Shown here piece after piece: positions 8,901 to 16,985 of a DNA stretch of 64,000 nucleotides. The notes under the pieces were generated by a model that made no database searches, had not been told where the DNA came from, and saw nothing but the letters and a program-made list of their open reading frames with translations. Both the position numbers and the translations under genes were made by a program. Position 1 is the first letter of the stretch, and each line of letters begins with the position of its first letter. Source of the DNA: an uncultured Thermomicrobia bacterium (GTDB taxonomy: Bacteria; Chloroflexota; Chloroflexia; Thermomicrobiales; JALYUS01); assembly GCA_937968015.1 (NCBI GenBank), contig CALBSO010000015.1, positions 62,001 through 126,000 of the forward strand, in the 5' to 3' direction.

Positions 8901-8976
8901 CAGTAACGAGTACTGAGTGCTGAGTATGGGATCGTCGCTCGTTGCTTTATACTCAGCACTCAGCACGCAGCACTTC
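8901..8976. repeat. Heptad inverted repeat after the protease-LuxR operon
   Basis: Arms at 8911-8927 and 8949-8965 match over 17 bases with one mismatch and are made of CTGAGTR/ACTCAGC heptads. Shorter outer partners (AGTAACGAG; CTCGTTGCT) flank them. The element fills the gap between the LuxR gene and the TMEM175-like gene and may act as a transcript hairpin. Confidence 0.7.
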
Positions 8977-8989
8977 AGAAAGGCCAGGA

Positions 8990-9643
8990 ATGCGCACCGA
9001 AGGACAAGAACGCATTGGCGAAGAGAAAGAGACCGGGCGGCTTGAGGCGTTCAGTGACGGCGTCTTCGCGATTGCGGTGACGCTGCTTGTGCTCGAATTG
9101 CGCGCCCCACTGCCGGGGACGCTCCACGAGGGCGAAAGTTTGCTCCATGCGCTCCTGCACGCGTGGCCTTCCTATCTCGCCTTCGTGACCAGCTTTGTAA
9201 CGGTACTGATTGTGTGGATCAACCACCACAATCTTTTCAAGATGATTCATCGCGCCGACCATAATTTCCTGCTCCTCAACGGGTCCCTCCTTCTTGTCGT
9301 CACCTTCATCCCCTTCCCGACCAATGTGCTCGCGGAGTATATCCGGGAGCCTGATGCGCGCACGGCAGCGATCTTCTACAGCGGCACCTTCCTCGCGATG
9401 GCCGTTGCCTTCAACTTCGTCTGGCGCTACGCGGCGCACGACGGGCGGCTCCTCGCGCGCGATGCGGACGAGCGACTGATCCGCATCATCAACAAGCAAT
9501 TCCAGATCGGTCCCCTGACCTATGTCCTCTGCGTCGTGGGCGCCGTCATCAATGCGGTCGCCGGGTTCGTGCTCGTCACTGCGCTTGCGGTCTACTGGGC
9601 CTTGCCGGAGCATGTGCGGCCGGGGCCGGGGCGGGGCGAATAG
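8990..9643 (+). CDS. TMEM175-family potassium channel (DUF1211)
   Basis: A 217-residue membrane protein. The signature RLEAFSDGVFAIAVTLLVLE in the first helix is diagnostic of the prokaryotic TMEM175 family, which forms K+-selective leak channels. Five or six hydrophobic segments follow, including YLAFVTSFVTVLIVWINHHN and FLLLNGSLLLVVTFIPFPTN. The start is ATG 8990, since the frame further upstream is made of repeat DNA. It is a single-repeat subunit, as expected for bacterial members, which assemble as tetramers. With the two KimA-like proteins this is a third K+ protein in the first 10 kb. Confidence 0.85.
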   Translation: MRTEGQERIGEEKETGRLEAFSDGVFAIAVTLLVLELRAPLPGTLHEGESLLHALLHAWPSYLAFVTSFVTVLIVWINHHNLFKMIHRADHNFLLLNGSLLLVVTFIPFPTNVLAEYIREPDARTAAIFYSGTFLAMAVAFNFVWRYAAHDGRLLARDADERLIRIINKQFQIGPLTYVLCVVGAVINAVAGFVLVTALAVYWALPEHVRPGPGRGE

Positions 9644-9809
9644 AATCGGGCGCGGCGGTGTTGCACAGGAGATGAGGACGCGCTCTGCCGGACTACACGC
9701 AATCAGGCTCCGAGGACTGCCGCGCACGATCGGCGCGGCGGCGCGGGTGTGGGGTATCATTGCTCGTATCCGGCTCGAACGGTTCATCAGAACCAAAGGG
9801 GCAGCAACC

Positions 9810-10130
9810 ATGAACGCACACGACACCATCCGCAACGAAGTCCTCAGTTGGCCCGGTGTAACGGAGGAACCGCACCGCTTCGGCGGCATGGAGTTCCGCC
9901 TCGGCAAGCGCGAACTCGGCCACCTGCACGGCGATTACCTCGCTGACCTGCCCTTCCCCGTCCGCGTGCGGGAGGAATTGGTGCGCGAGGGGAAGGCGAT
10001 GCCGCACCATATTCTGCCGCAGAGTGGCTGGGTCAGTTACCCGATCCGCGACGCAAGCGCGATCCCCGGCGCGCTCGATCTTTTCCGCCTCGCCTACGAG
10101 CGTGCGACGAAAGTAACGAGTAGCGAGTAG
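9810..10130 (+). CDS. DUF5519 ('luciferase family') small protein
   Basis: A 106-residue protein starting at ATG 9810. It has the conserved order EVLSWPGVTEEPHRFGGMEF, ELGHLHGDYLADLPFP, PHHILPQSGWVSYPIRD and LFRLAYERA, known in DUF5519 proteins that databases often label luciferase family. No enzyme activity is established. The last residues, VTSSE, are encoded by the heptad repeat that begins here, so the native stop appears to have been replaced by repeat DNA. The transglutaminase gene at 42805 ends with the same five residues from the same DNA. Confidence 0.75.
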   Translation: MNAHDTIRNEVLSWPGVTEEPHRFGGMEFRLGKRELGHLHGDYLADLPFPVRVREELVREGKAMPHHILPQSGWVSYPIRDASAIPGALDLFRLAYERATKVTSSE

Positions 10131-10187
10131 CGAGTAACGAATGGGGTTGACATCTCTCGCTACTCATTACTCGTTACTCGTTACTCA
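10112..10187. repeat. Heptad inverted repeat (CGAGTAR units)
   Basis: Left arm 10112-10140 carries four CGAGTAR-type heptads; right arm 10157-10187 is their inverse (CTCGTTACTCGTTACTC). The left arm encodes the C-terminal VTSSE of the DUF5519 protein. The right arm ends just before the ribosome site of the ABC exporter gene. The same heptads recur at 43892-43955. Confidence 0.8.
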
Positions 10188-10208
10188 CCACCTCCGAAGG
10201 AGTCGTGA

Positions 10209-12032
10209 TTGGCACAACGTCCGGGTAGTGGGCCAGGCGGAATGACGCCGCAGCCGGGGGGCGGGAAGGCGCTTCGGCGGGCCTTGTGGTACCTGCGTGC
10301 CTACTGGCGGGACGCACTCGGCGCGCTACTCGCCCTTATCATGGTCTCGGCGGCGAACCTCGTCACGCCGCAGATGATTCGCCTCGCGATTGACAGCGGC
10401 ATCGCGCACCACCGCCGGAACGCGGTGATTCTCGCCGTCATCGGGTTAGTCGCCGTCGCGGTGGTGCGCGGGCTGTTCAACTTCCTGCAAGGGTTCCTCG
10501 CCGAACGCGCCTCGCAGGGCGTCGCATATGACCTGCGCAATGCCCTCTTCGCGCAGATCGAACGGCTCAGTTTCAGTTACTACGACCGCGTCGAGGCCGG
10601 GCAACTGCTGACGCGCGTCACGAACGATGTCGAGCAAATCCGCGCCTTTGCGGGGAGTGGCGTCGTGCAACTGGCGTCGGCGTTCGTCATGCTGCTCGGG
10701 AGCACGGTGTTGCTGCTCCTGCTGAACTGGCAACTCGCCCTCGTCGCGCTGGCGACGATCCCGCCGCTCTTCGTCCTGCTCTTGCGCTTCGTGCGGCGGA
10801 TCGGCCCCTTGTTCGGGCAAGTGCAGCAGATTCTCGGGCGGCTGAATGGCGTCTTGCAGGAGGACCTCTCCGGCATGCGCGTCATCCGTGCCTTCTCACG
10901 CGAGGAGTACGAAACGGCACGCTATCGGGCAATCAACGACGAACTGCTGAGCAAGAACCTGGCGACGATCCGCGCCTTCTCGAACAATTTCCCCTTCATC
11001 TTCTTCTTTGCCAATCTCGGCACGCTGGCAGTCGTCTGGTTCGGCGGCTGGCAGGTGATCGGCGGCACGCTGACAGTCGGGTCGCTCGTCGCCTTCAATA
11101 CCTACCTCGGCTTCCTCTTGTTCCCGATCCTGACGATTGGCTTTCAGGCGGCGGGCATCTCTCGCGCCGGGGCGAGCGCGCTCCGGGTCTTCGATGTGCT
11201 CGATGCGCCGCTCGATCTCCACGACGCACCGGACGCCGTCCCACTCCCGCCAATTACCGGGCGGGTCGTCTTCGACGAGGTTCACTTCCGCTATCCGGGG
11301 AGTGAGCGGGAGATTCTGCGTGGCGTCAGTTTCGCAATCGAGCCGGGGCAGACGGTGGCGATCCTCGGCACGACGGGTTCGGGCAAGAGCACGCTGATGA
11401 ACCTTCTGCCCCGCTTCTACGATGGGACGAGCGGCGCGGTGACGGTGGATGGCCACGATGTGCGCCAGGTGACACTCGCCAGCCTGCGCGGCCAGATCGG
11501 CATCGTTCTGCAGGAAACGCTCCTGTTCAGCGGCTCGGTGCGGGACAATATCGCTTACGGCAGGCCGGATGCAACCCAGGAGGAGATCGAAGCGGCAGCA
11601 CAGGCCGCGCAGGCGGACGGCTTCATCCGTGCCCTGCCGCAGGGGTACGAGACGACTGTTGGCGAGCGTGGCGTCGGGTTGTCTGGTGGCCAGCGGCAGC
11701 GGATCGCCATCGCCCGCGCGCTGCTTGTGGACCCGCGCCTCTTGCTGCTCGACGATAGCACCTCCGCCGTGGATGCCGAAACCGAATCGCTCATTCAGGA
11801 GGCGCTCGACCGCCTGATGCGCGACAGTCGCCGTACCGCCCTCGTGATTGCTCAGCGTATCAGCACCGTGCGGGACGCCGACCGCATCCTCGTTCTCGAT
11901 GAAGGCAAAATCGCCGCGCAGGGCACCCACGCTGCACTGCTGCGCGACAGCCCGCTCTATAACGACATCCTCGGCTCCCAACTCATCCCCGATACCCGTG
12001 ATCCCGTCGTGGTAGGGGCGGAAACCCGATGA
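10209..12032 (+). CDS. ABC exporter half-transporter, degenerate-site subunit
   Basis: A 607-residue transporter with a six-helix domain (~25-320) and a nucleotide-binding domain. TTG 10209 is the start, served by GAAGGAG. Walker A is GTTGSGKST (~387), the signature is LSGGQRQR (~490), and Walker B is LLLLDDSTSAVD. Asp replaces the catalytic Glu, as in the degenerate subunit of heterodimeric exporters such as TM287/288 and BmrCD. The next gene supplies the matching subunit with LDEATSNID. The pair probably exports lipids or drugs; substrate is unknown. Confidence 0.88.
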   Translation: MAQRPGSGPGGMTPQPGGGKALRRALWYLRAYWRDALGALLALIMVSAANLVTPQMIRLAIDSGIAHHRRNAVILAVIGLVAVAVVRGLFNFLQGFLAERASQGVAYDLRNALFAQIERLSFSYYDRVEAGQLLTRVTNDVEQIRAFAGSGVVQLASAFVMLLGSTVLLLLLNWQLALVALATIPPLFVLLLRFVRRIGPLFGQVQQILGRLNGVLQEDLSGMRVIRAFSREEYETARYRAINDELLSKNLATIRAFSNNFPFIFFFANLGTLAVVWFGGWQVIGGTLTVGSLVAFNTYLGFLLFPILTIGFQAAGISRAGASALRVFDVLDAPLDLHDAPDAVPLPPITGRVVFDEVHFRYPGSEREILRGVSFAIEPGQTVAILGTTGSGKSTLMNLLPRFYDGTSGAVTVDGHDVRQVTLASLRGQIGIVLQETLLFSGSVRDNIAYGRPDATQEEIEAAAQAAQADGFIRALPQGYETTVGERGVGLSGGQRQRIAIARALLVDPRLLLLDDSTSAVDAETESLIQEALDRLMRDSRRTALVIAQRISTVRDADRILVLDEGKIAAQGTHAALLRDSPLYNDILGSQLIPDTRDPVVVGAETR

Positions 12033-12148
12033 ACCACAGAGACACAGAGAGCACAGAGAGATCAAGAGAAGAAATGGATAGAGATGAAACAAGGTGTCAT
12101 TCCCTTTTTCTCCTCCTTCCTCCTCTGTGTTCTCTATGTCTCTGTGGG
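12033..12148. repeat. Inverted repeat of CACAGAGA units between ABC exporter subunits
   Basis: Left arm 12033-12060 (ACCACAGAGACACAGAGAGC...) and right arm ~12120-12148 (TCTGTGTTCTCTATGTCTCT...) are imperfect inverses separated by about 60 A-rich bases. The units are seven to eight bases long. The element fills the gap between two genes whose products should be made in equal amounts. Confidence 0.7.
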
Positions 12149-12168
12149 TATATCCGGGAGATTGACAC

Positions 12169-14004
12169 ATGGCGCAGGTGATGCGGGTAGCGGCGGAGAC
12201 GGCGGAGGAGCGGGCGCGACATCGGGGGGCAACGGCGCGGCGGCTCGTGGGGGAAGTGGCGCCGTATCGGGCGCGCATCCTGATTGGCTTCGGCTTCATC
12301 GTCGTCGGGGCGGCAGCGCAGGCGGCGGGGCCGTTCCTGATCGGGCGGGCGATTGACCACGCCATTCTGCGCGGTGACCGGCCGGGACTGACGCGGATCA
12401 TGCTCGCCCTGCTCGCGGTCTACGCCGTTGGGGCGCTGGCGTCACGCATGCAGGTTTGGCAGGTCGGTGCGATCGGGCAGCACGTCCTCGCGTCGCTGCG
12501 CGCCCGGCTCTTCGACCGGTTCCAGCGCCTGCCGCTCGACTACTACGACCGCCGCCCGGTCGGCGACCTGATGAGCCGCGTCATCAACGATGTGGACACG
12601 CTGAACCAGTTGCTCTCGCAGGGCTTGGTGCAACTCTTAGGCTCGCTCTTCAGCCTGATCGGCATCCTGATCGCGATGCTGGCGCTCGATCTGCCGCTCG
12701 CGCTCGTCAGTTTCCTCCTCATCCCCGTCATGCTGCTCGTGACGACCTCCTTCGCGCGCCGGGCCCGCAAAGCGTTCCGCGCGACGCGAGAGACCGTCGG
12801 CGATGTGACGGCCGAGTTGCAGGAAGAGATCACCGGCGTGCGGGAGGCGCAGGCATTCAACCGCACCGAGGAGAATATCGAGCGGTTCCGCAAGCGCAAT
12901 GCCGCCAACCGCACCGCGAATGTCCAGGCGGTCGCGATCACCTCCGCCTTCTCGCCGACGATTGATGTGCTGAGCACGCTGGCCACCGCGCTCGTGATCG
13001 GCTACGGCGGCTACCTCGTCTTTCACAATGCGCTGACCGTCGGCGTGCTGGCGGCCTTCCTGATCTATGTGCAGCAATTCTTTCGCCCGATCCAGTTGGC
13101 CTCACAGGTCTACACGCAGTTGCAGGCGGCGCTGGCAGGCGGTGAGCGGATTTACGCCATCCTCGATGAGGAGCCGGAACCCGCCGACCCGCCCGGCACA
13201 TCCACCCTCGGACACGTCGCGGGGGAGATTGCCTTCGAGGGTGTTACCTTCGCCTACAACCTCGGCAGCCCGGTGCTGCACGATGTCTCGTTCCGGATCG
13301 CGGCGGGGCAGACGGTCGCCTTGGTCGGGCAGACGGGGGCGGGCAAGACGACGATCGCCAACCTCATCCCCCGCTTCTACGATGTGACGAGCGGTGCGGT
13401 AACGGTGGACGGGCAGGATGTGCGCCAGGTGACGCGGCAGAGTTTGCGGCGGCAGATCGCCATCGTCTTGCAGGAGCCGTTCCTGTTCAGCGGCACGATT
13501 GCCGAGAACATTCGCTACGGCAATCTCGACGCGACGCGGGAGCAGATCGAGGCGGCGGCGCAGGCGGTGGACGCGCACGCCTTCATCGCTGCCCTGCCTG
13601 ACGGATACGACACCGTGCTCGGCGCGGGCGGTGGGACGCTCAGTCAGGGGCAGCGGCAACTCCTCGCCTTCGCCCGCGCCATTCTCGCGGAGCCACGCAT
13701 CCTCATCCTCGATGAGGCGACGAGCAATATTGACACACGCACCGAGGCAACGATCCAGCGCGCCCTCGGCACATTACTCGCGGGCCGGACGAGCATCGTC
13801 ATCGCCCATCGCCTCAGCACGATCAGGGGCGCCGACCTCATCCTCGTCGTTGAGGGTGGCGAGATCGTCGAACGTGGCACGCACGACGAATTGATGGGCC
13901 AGAATGGCCGGTATGCGGACCTCTCGCGGCGTCAGTTCCGGGATGTGGCGGTGGTATCCCCCCTCCCCCGTGCGCGGGCGAGCGGGCGCCCTCTGGGCAG
14001 TTAG
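12169..14004 (+). CDS. ABC exporter half-transporter, catalytic-site subunit
   Basis: A 611-residue partner of the preceding gene: a six-helix domain and an ATPase with Walker A GQTGAGKTT (~387), signature LSQGQRQL (~490) and Walker B LILDEATSNID carrying the catalytic Glu. The LSQGQ plus DEATSNID pairing is that of the TM288-type subunit, and the LSGGQ/DD set of the first gene is TM287-type. This makes a heterodimer with one active site likely. The last ~16 residues (SPLPRARASGRPLGS) are encoded by a GC palindrome rather than by family sequence. Confidence 0.88.
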   Translation: MAQVMRVAAETAEERARHRGATARRLVGEVAPYRARILIGFGFIVVGAAAQAAGPFLIGRAIDHAILRGDRPGLTRIMLALLAVYAVGALASRMQVWQVGAIGQHVLASLRARLFDRFQRLPLDYYDRRPVGDLMSRVINDVDTLNQLLSQGLVQLLGSLFSLIGILIAMLALDLPLALVSFLLIPVMLLVTTSFARRARKAFRATRETVGDVTAELQEEITGVREAQAFNRTEENIERFRKRNAANRTANVQAVAITSAFSPTIDVLSTLATALVIGYGGYLVFHNALTVGVLAAFLIYVQQFFRPIQLASQVYTQLQAALAGGERIYAILDEEPEPADPPGTSTLGHVAGEIAFEGVTFAYNLGSPVLHDVSFRIAAGQTVALVGQTGAGKTTIANLIPRFYDVTSGAVTVDGQDVRQVTRQSLRRQIAIVLQEPFLFSGTIAENIRYGNLDATREQIEAAAQAVDAHAFIAALPDGYDTVLGAGGGTLSQGQRQLLAFARAILAEPRILILDEATSNIDTRTEATIQRALGTLLAGRTSIVIAHRLSTIRGADLILVVEGGEIVERGTHDELMGQNGRYADLSRRQFRDVAVVSPLPRARASGRPLGS

Positions 14005-14017
14005 GGGAGGGAGAATC
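13957..14017. repeat. GC-rich palindrome with CCCTCTGGGCAG core
   Basis: CCCTCCCCC near 13961-13969 pairs with GGGGAGGG at 14004-14011. Between them lies the core CCCTCTGGGCAG (13989-14000). The element forms the C-terminal tail and stop of the second ABC subunit and the leader of the next gene, whose GGGAGGGAGA ribosome site is part of the right arm. Confidence 0.65.
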
Positions 14018-14018
14018 C

Positions 14019-15215
14019 ATGACGATTTACGGCACGCTCGGCGTCCGCACGGTGATCAATGTGGCGGGACCGGTGACGCGATTGAGCGGTGCGCCGCTCC
14101 ACCCTGATGTCGCGGCGGCAATGGCGGAGGCGGCGCAGTATTGCGTGCGCATCGAGGATGTGCAAGAGGCGGCGGGGCGGGAACTCGCCGAGGCGACGGG
14201 CGCCGAAGCGGGCTACGTGACGGCCGGGGCGGCAGCCGGACTGGCGATCGGGGTGGCGGCGTGCATCGCGGGGCTCGATGTCGCGGTGATGGATCGCCTA
14301 CCGGACACCACCGGCTTGCGCAACGAGATCGTTATCCAGCGGCCACACCTGACCGCGTACACGCACGCGCTACGCCTCGCGGGGGCACGGCTGGTGGAAG
14401 TGGGCTATCTCGGTTTTCCGGGGCAGGGCATCACCTGGCCGTGGCAAGTCGAGGCAGCGATCACCGAGCGGACGGCGGCACTCGCCTACTCCTTCGGCAG
14501 CGCGCCCGGCGTTGTGCCGCTGACGGCGGTCGTCGCCATCGCGCACCGGCACGGGCTGCCCGTCATCGTGGATGCCGCCGCCGCCTTGCCGCCCGTCGAG
14601 AACCTGCGCGCCCTGATTGCCACCGGGGCGGACCTCGTCGCCTTCAGCGGCGGCAAGGCAATTGGCGGGCCGCAGGCATCAGGCATCCTCGTCGGGCGGG
14701 CGGAATTGATCGAGTCGGTCGCCTTACAACATCAGGACATGGATGTGTATCCGGAGACGTGGACGTGGCGGACCCGCTACCTCGAATCCGGCGTGCTCCC
14801 CGGCCCGCCGCATCATGGCCTCGGGCGGCCGATGAAGGTCGGCAAGGAGGAGATCGTCGGGTTGGTCGTCGCGCTCCGCCGTTTCCTTGCCCGGGATCAC
14901 GCCGCCGAGCGCGTGGAGCAGGAGCGCCGCCTCGCCACGATCCTCGCCGCCGTGGACGGGCTGCGAGGCGTCCGTGTGGAGCAGTTGGGGGAGCGGGACG
15001 CGCCCCGCGCCTACCCGACCGGCGTGATCCGCATTGACGAAGCAATCATCGAGAAGTCCGTCGCGGCGATCGTGAACGAACTGATCGAGGGCGACCCGCC
15101 GGTTGCTGTCACACAGAACTTCCTCCACGAGCGGGCCATCGGCATCGTTACGGCGCTGCTCAAGCCGGGTGAAGAGATGATCGTCGCGGAGCGGCTGCGA
15201 GCGGTGCTGGGGTGA
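14019..15215 (+). CDS. SelA-like PLP-dependent enzyme
   Basis: A 398-residue fold-type I PLP enzyme of the SelA / D-glucosaminate-6-phosphate ammonia-lyase group. It opens with YGTLGVRTVINVAGPVTRLS, typical of that group, and has the PLP-lysine region DLVAFSGGKAIGGPQASGIL. No selenocysteine genes are nearby, so selenium transfer is unlikely; a lyase or racemase acting on a sugar acid or amino acid is more likely. The start ATG 14019 follows GGGAGGGAG in the right arm of a palindrome. Substrate unknown. Confidence 0.75.
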   Translation: MTIYGTLGVRTVINVAGPVTRLSGAPLHPDVAAAMAEAAQYCVRIEDVQEAAGRELAEATGAEAGYVTAGAAAGLAIGVAACIAGLDVAVMDRLPDTTGLRNEIVIQRPHLTAYTHALRLAGARLVEVGYLGFPGQGITWPWQVEAAITERTAALAYSFGSAPGVVPLTAVVAIAHRHGLPVIVDAAAALPPVENLRALIATGADLVAFSGGKAIGGPQASGILVGRAELIESVALQHQDMDVYPETWTWRTRYLESGVLPGPPHHGLGRPMKVGKEEIVGLVVALRRFLARDHAAERVEQERRLATILAAVDGLRGVRVEQLGERDAPRAYPTGVIRIDEAIIEKSVAAIVNELIEGDPPVAVTQNFLHERAIGIVTALLKPGEEMIVAERLRAVLG

Positions 15216-15216
15216 C

Positions 15217-15282
15217 GCCCCCTCCCCGCATGGTATCATCCACGCCATGGACGACGGAGCGATAGACGATACGGGGAGGGGC
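15217..15282. repeat. Inverted repeat containing the ChrB-gene ribosome site
   Basis: GCCCCTCCCCG-type arm at 15217-15228 and CGGGGAGGGGC at 15272-15282 can pair across about 43 bases. The right arm is also the Shine-Dalgarno sequence for ATG 15288, so pairing would hide it. Confidence 0.5.
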
Positions 15283-15287
15283 AAGCA

Positions 15288-15737
15288 ATGCAGTGGGTGA
15301 CGCGCGTCGGGGTGCGGCTGGACCGGGCTTCGATGATCTGGATGATCCGCAAATTCATTGACCCGCAGGCCGAGATCGCCATGCTGCCGGAGAACGAGGT
15401 GATGGCCTACGCGGAGCAGCACGGCGCGACGCCCTTCCACCACCCACAGGCGGCGATCCGCCATCAGGGATCGCGTACCGGCTTCGATGGCTTGCGCGTT
15501 GCGTACGATCTGACGGATCCGGCCATCGCCCTGATGTCTCTGGTGCTGCGCGGCGCGGAGACGAGCGACAAAGCCCTGACGCAGTGGTCGCCGGGCCTCG
15601 CGGCGGTCACCTCCGGCATGCGCAAGGTGGCGGAGTCGGACGAGGTGTATCTCACCGCCGTCACGCCGCTCCTCGATGGCCTCTACCAGTGGTGTCAGGA
15701 CCAACTCGCCAATCCGGGCAAAGCGCGAGAACAGTAG
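15288..15737 (+). CDS. ChrB C-terminal domain protein
   Basis: A 149-residue protein matching the C-terminal half of ChrB, a chromate-resistance regulator/effector: VTRVGVRLDRASMIWMIRKF, then FIDPQAEIAMLPENEV and FDGLRVAYDLTDPAI. The N-terminal ChrB domain and the ChrA transporter are both absent nearby, so a direct chromate role is unproven. Such single-domain proteins are common and of unknown activity. GGGGAGGGG lies at good distance before the ATG. Confidence 0.7.
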   Translation: MQWVTRVGVRLDRASMIWMIRKFIDPQAEIAMLPENEVMAYAEQHGATPFHHPQAAIRHQGSRTGFDGLRVAYDLTDPAIALMSLVLRGAETSDKALTQWSPGLAAVTSGMRKVAESDEVYLTAVTPLLDGLYQWCQDQLANPGKAREQ

Positions 15738-15804
15738 AGGCGGAGACAGTAGAGGAAATCTACGCCGTCCGGAGGGGTTCGTCGGCTATGCCCGAACGCG
15801 ATGA

Positions 15805-16728
15805 CTACGTTCCCGCACGGCTGAAACGTGGCAGCACGTCGGTGAGGAAGAGTTCGATCCCATCCGTGCGGGGGAAATCGAGAAAGTTCAGTTGCATGTG
15901 CCGCACGCCGACGACGGCGAACGCCTCGATCTGCGCCGTCACCGCGTCCGGGTCGCCACTGATCACATGGACCTCGCCGCGGTGGCCCATCACGCGGCGG
16001 CGGATCAGTCGCTCCGGGTCGCGGGAGATGCTGATGCCCATATAGCAGGTCGGCACGATCGCGGTGGGGTCGCGCCCGCTCGCGCGGCAGTGATCGTGGA
16101 GGATGGCGAGTTTCCGCGCGTAGTCGGCGGGGGAGTAGTAGTCGCAGTTCCACCAGTCCGCGTGACGCGCGACGACCGCGAGCGTCCGCCTCTCGCCTCC
16201 GCCGCCGATCATCAGCGTCGGGGGCGGGTCGGGCGCGGGGATGCAGTAGGCATTTTCGATCCGATAGTGCGCGCCGATGAAGGTTGCGGGGCCGCCTTGA
16301 CGGAGCGCCGTGATAATCTGTGCCGCCTCATCGAGTTGCGCGATCCGCTCGCGGGCAGTGGGAAACGCGTAGCCGTAGGCGTGATGTTCGGCCTCGGCGT
16401 CGCCCGCGCCGAGGCCGAGGATGAACCGCCCGCCCGTGAGGAACTGGAGCGTGGCCGCGATCTTCGCCGTCAGCGCCGGGTTGCGATACCCCTGCCCGAG
16501 AACGAGCGTGCCCCAGCGGAGGCCGGGGTTCTGCCCGACCAGGTACGCGATAAACGCGAAGCACTCGAGGATCGGCTGTGCGCCGAACTGGAAATGGTCA
16601 ATGACCCAGCAGGAGAGGTCGTGCTCCCGCGCGGCCCGGAGAAGTCGCTCGTTGGCGTGCATCATCTCCGGCACGCTGCCACCCTGCGGCGTGGGTCGGA
16701 TCGTCACCCCGAAATCCATCTCTGCCAT
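15805..16728 (-). CDS. LLM-class (luciferase-like) flavin-dependent oxidoreductase
   Basis: A 307-residue TIM-barrel protein starting at ATG 16728 behind GAGGAG; an in-frame extension to 16797 lacks support. It has the luciferase-like monooxygenase pattern: VIDHFQFGAQPILECFAFIA, WGTLVLGQGYRNPALTAKIA, LTGGRFILGLGAGDAEAEHH, and PTLMIGGGGERRTLAVVARH. These enzymes use FMN or F420. The cofactor cannot be decided from sequence reading alone. It is transcribed away from the aldo/keto reductase, with a shared 250-base upstream region. Confidence 0.85.
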   Translation of the reverse strand: MAEMDFGVTIRPTPQGGSVPEMMHANERLLRAAREHDLSCWVIDHFQFGAQPILECFAFIAYLVGQNPGLRWGTLVLGQGYRNPALTAKIAATLQFLTGGRFILGLGAGDAEAEHHAYGYAFPTARERIAQLDEAAQIITALRQGGPATFIGAHYRIENAYCIPAPDPPPTLMIGGGGERRTLAVVARHADWWNCDYYSPADYARKLAILHDHCRASGRDPTAIVPTCYMGISISRDPERLIRRRVMGHRGEVHVISGDPDAVTAQIEAFAVVGVRHMQLNFLDFPRTDGIELFLTDVLPRFSRAGT

Positions 16729-16816
16729 GAAGCGCTCCTCACGACCGCGCGTTCCGCATCCCGACCGAACGCACTCCCTTCCGGCCATCTTTGGCACGCA
16801 TTGAACCCCGGCATCC

Positions 16817-16833
16817 CGGTGTATGGTACACCG
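16817..16833. promoter_or_regulatory. Small palindrome between divergent oxidoreductase genes
   Basis: CGGTGTA-TGG-TACACCG is a perfect 7-base inverted repeat in the region between the divergent luciferase-like and aldo/keto reductase genes. It has the size of an operator, but no regulator gene is adjacent. Confidence 0.3.
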
Positions 16834-16985
16834 ACGATCATCTCAATACGGCAAACGCATCATGCATGCGCCTGTGGTTCACCTGCATTGCACCAGAGAT
16901 GGGCCAGACGCGATGGAATGGAGTTGTTTCTTCCGCTGTTAGGACGGGGGACGAGAGCGATCGGTGAGATGGGAGGGAGGAAGAT

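Noticed and set aside
10112..10187. CRISPR array
   Set aside because: Units are seven bases without spacers and with inverted copies; no cas genes in the window.
15288..15737. Chromate resistance operon
   Set aside because: Only the ChrB C-terminal domain is present; no ChrA transporter or full ChrB nearby.
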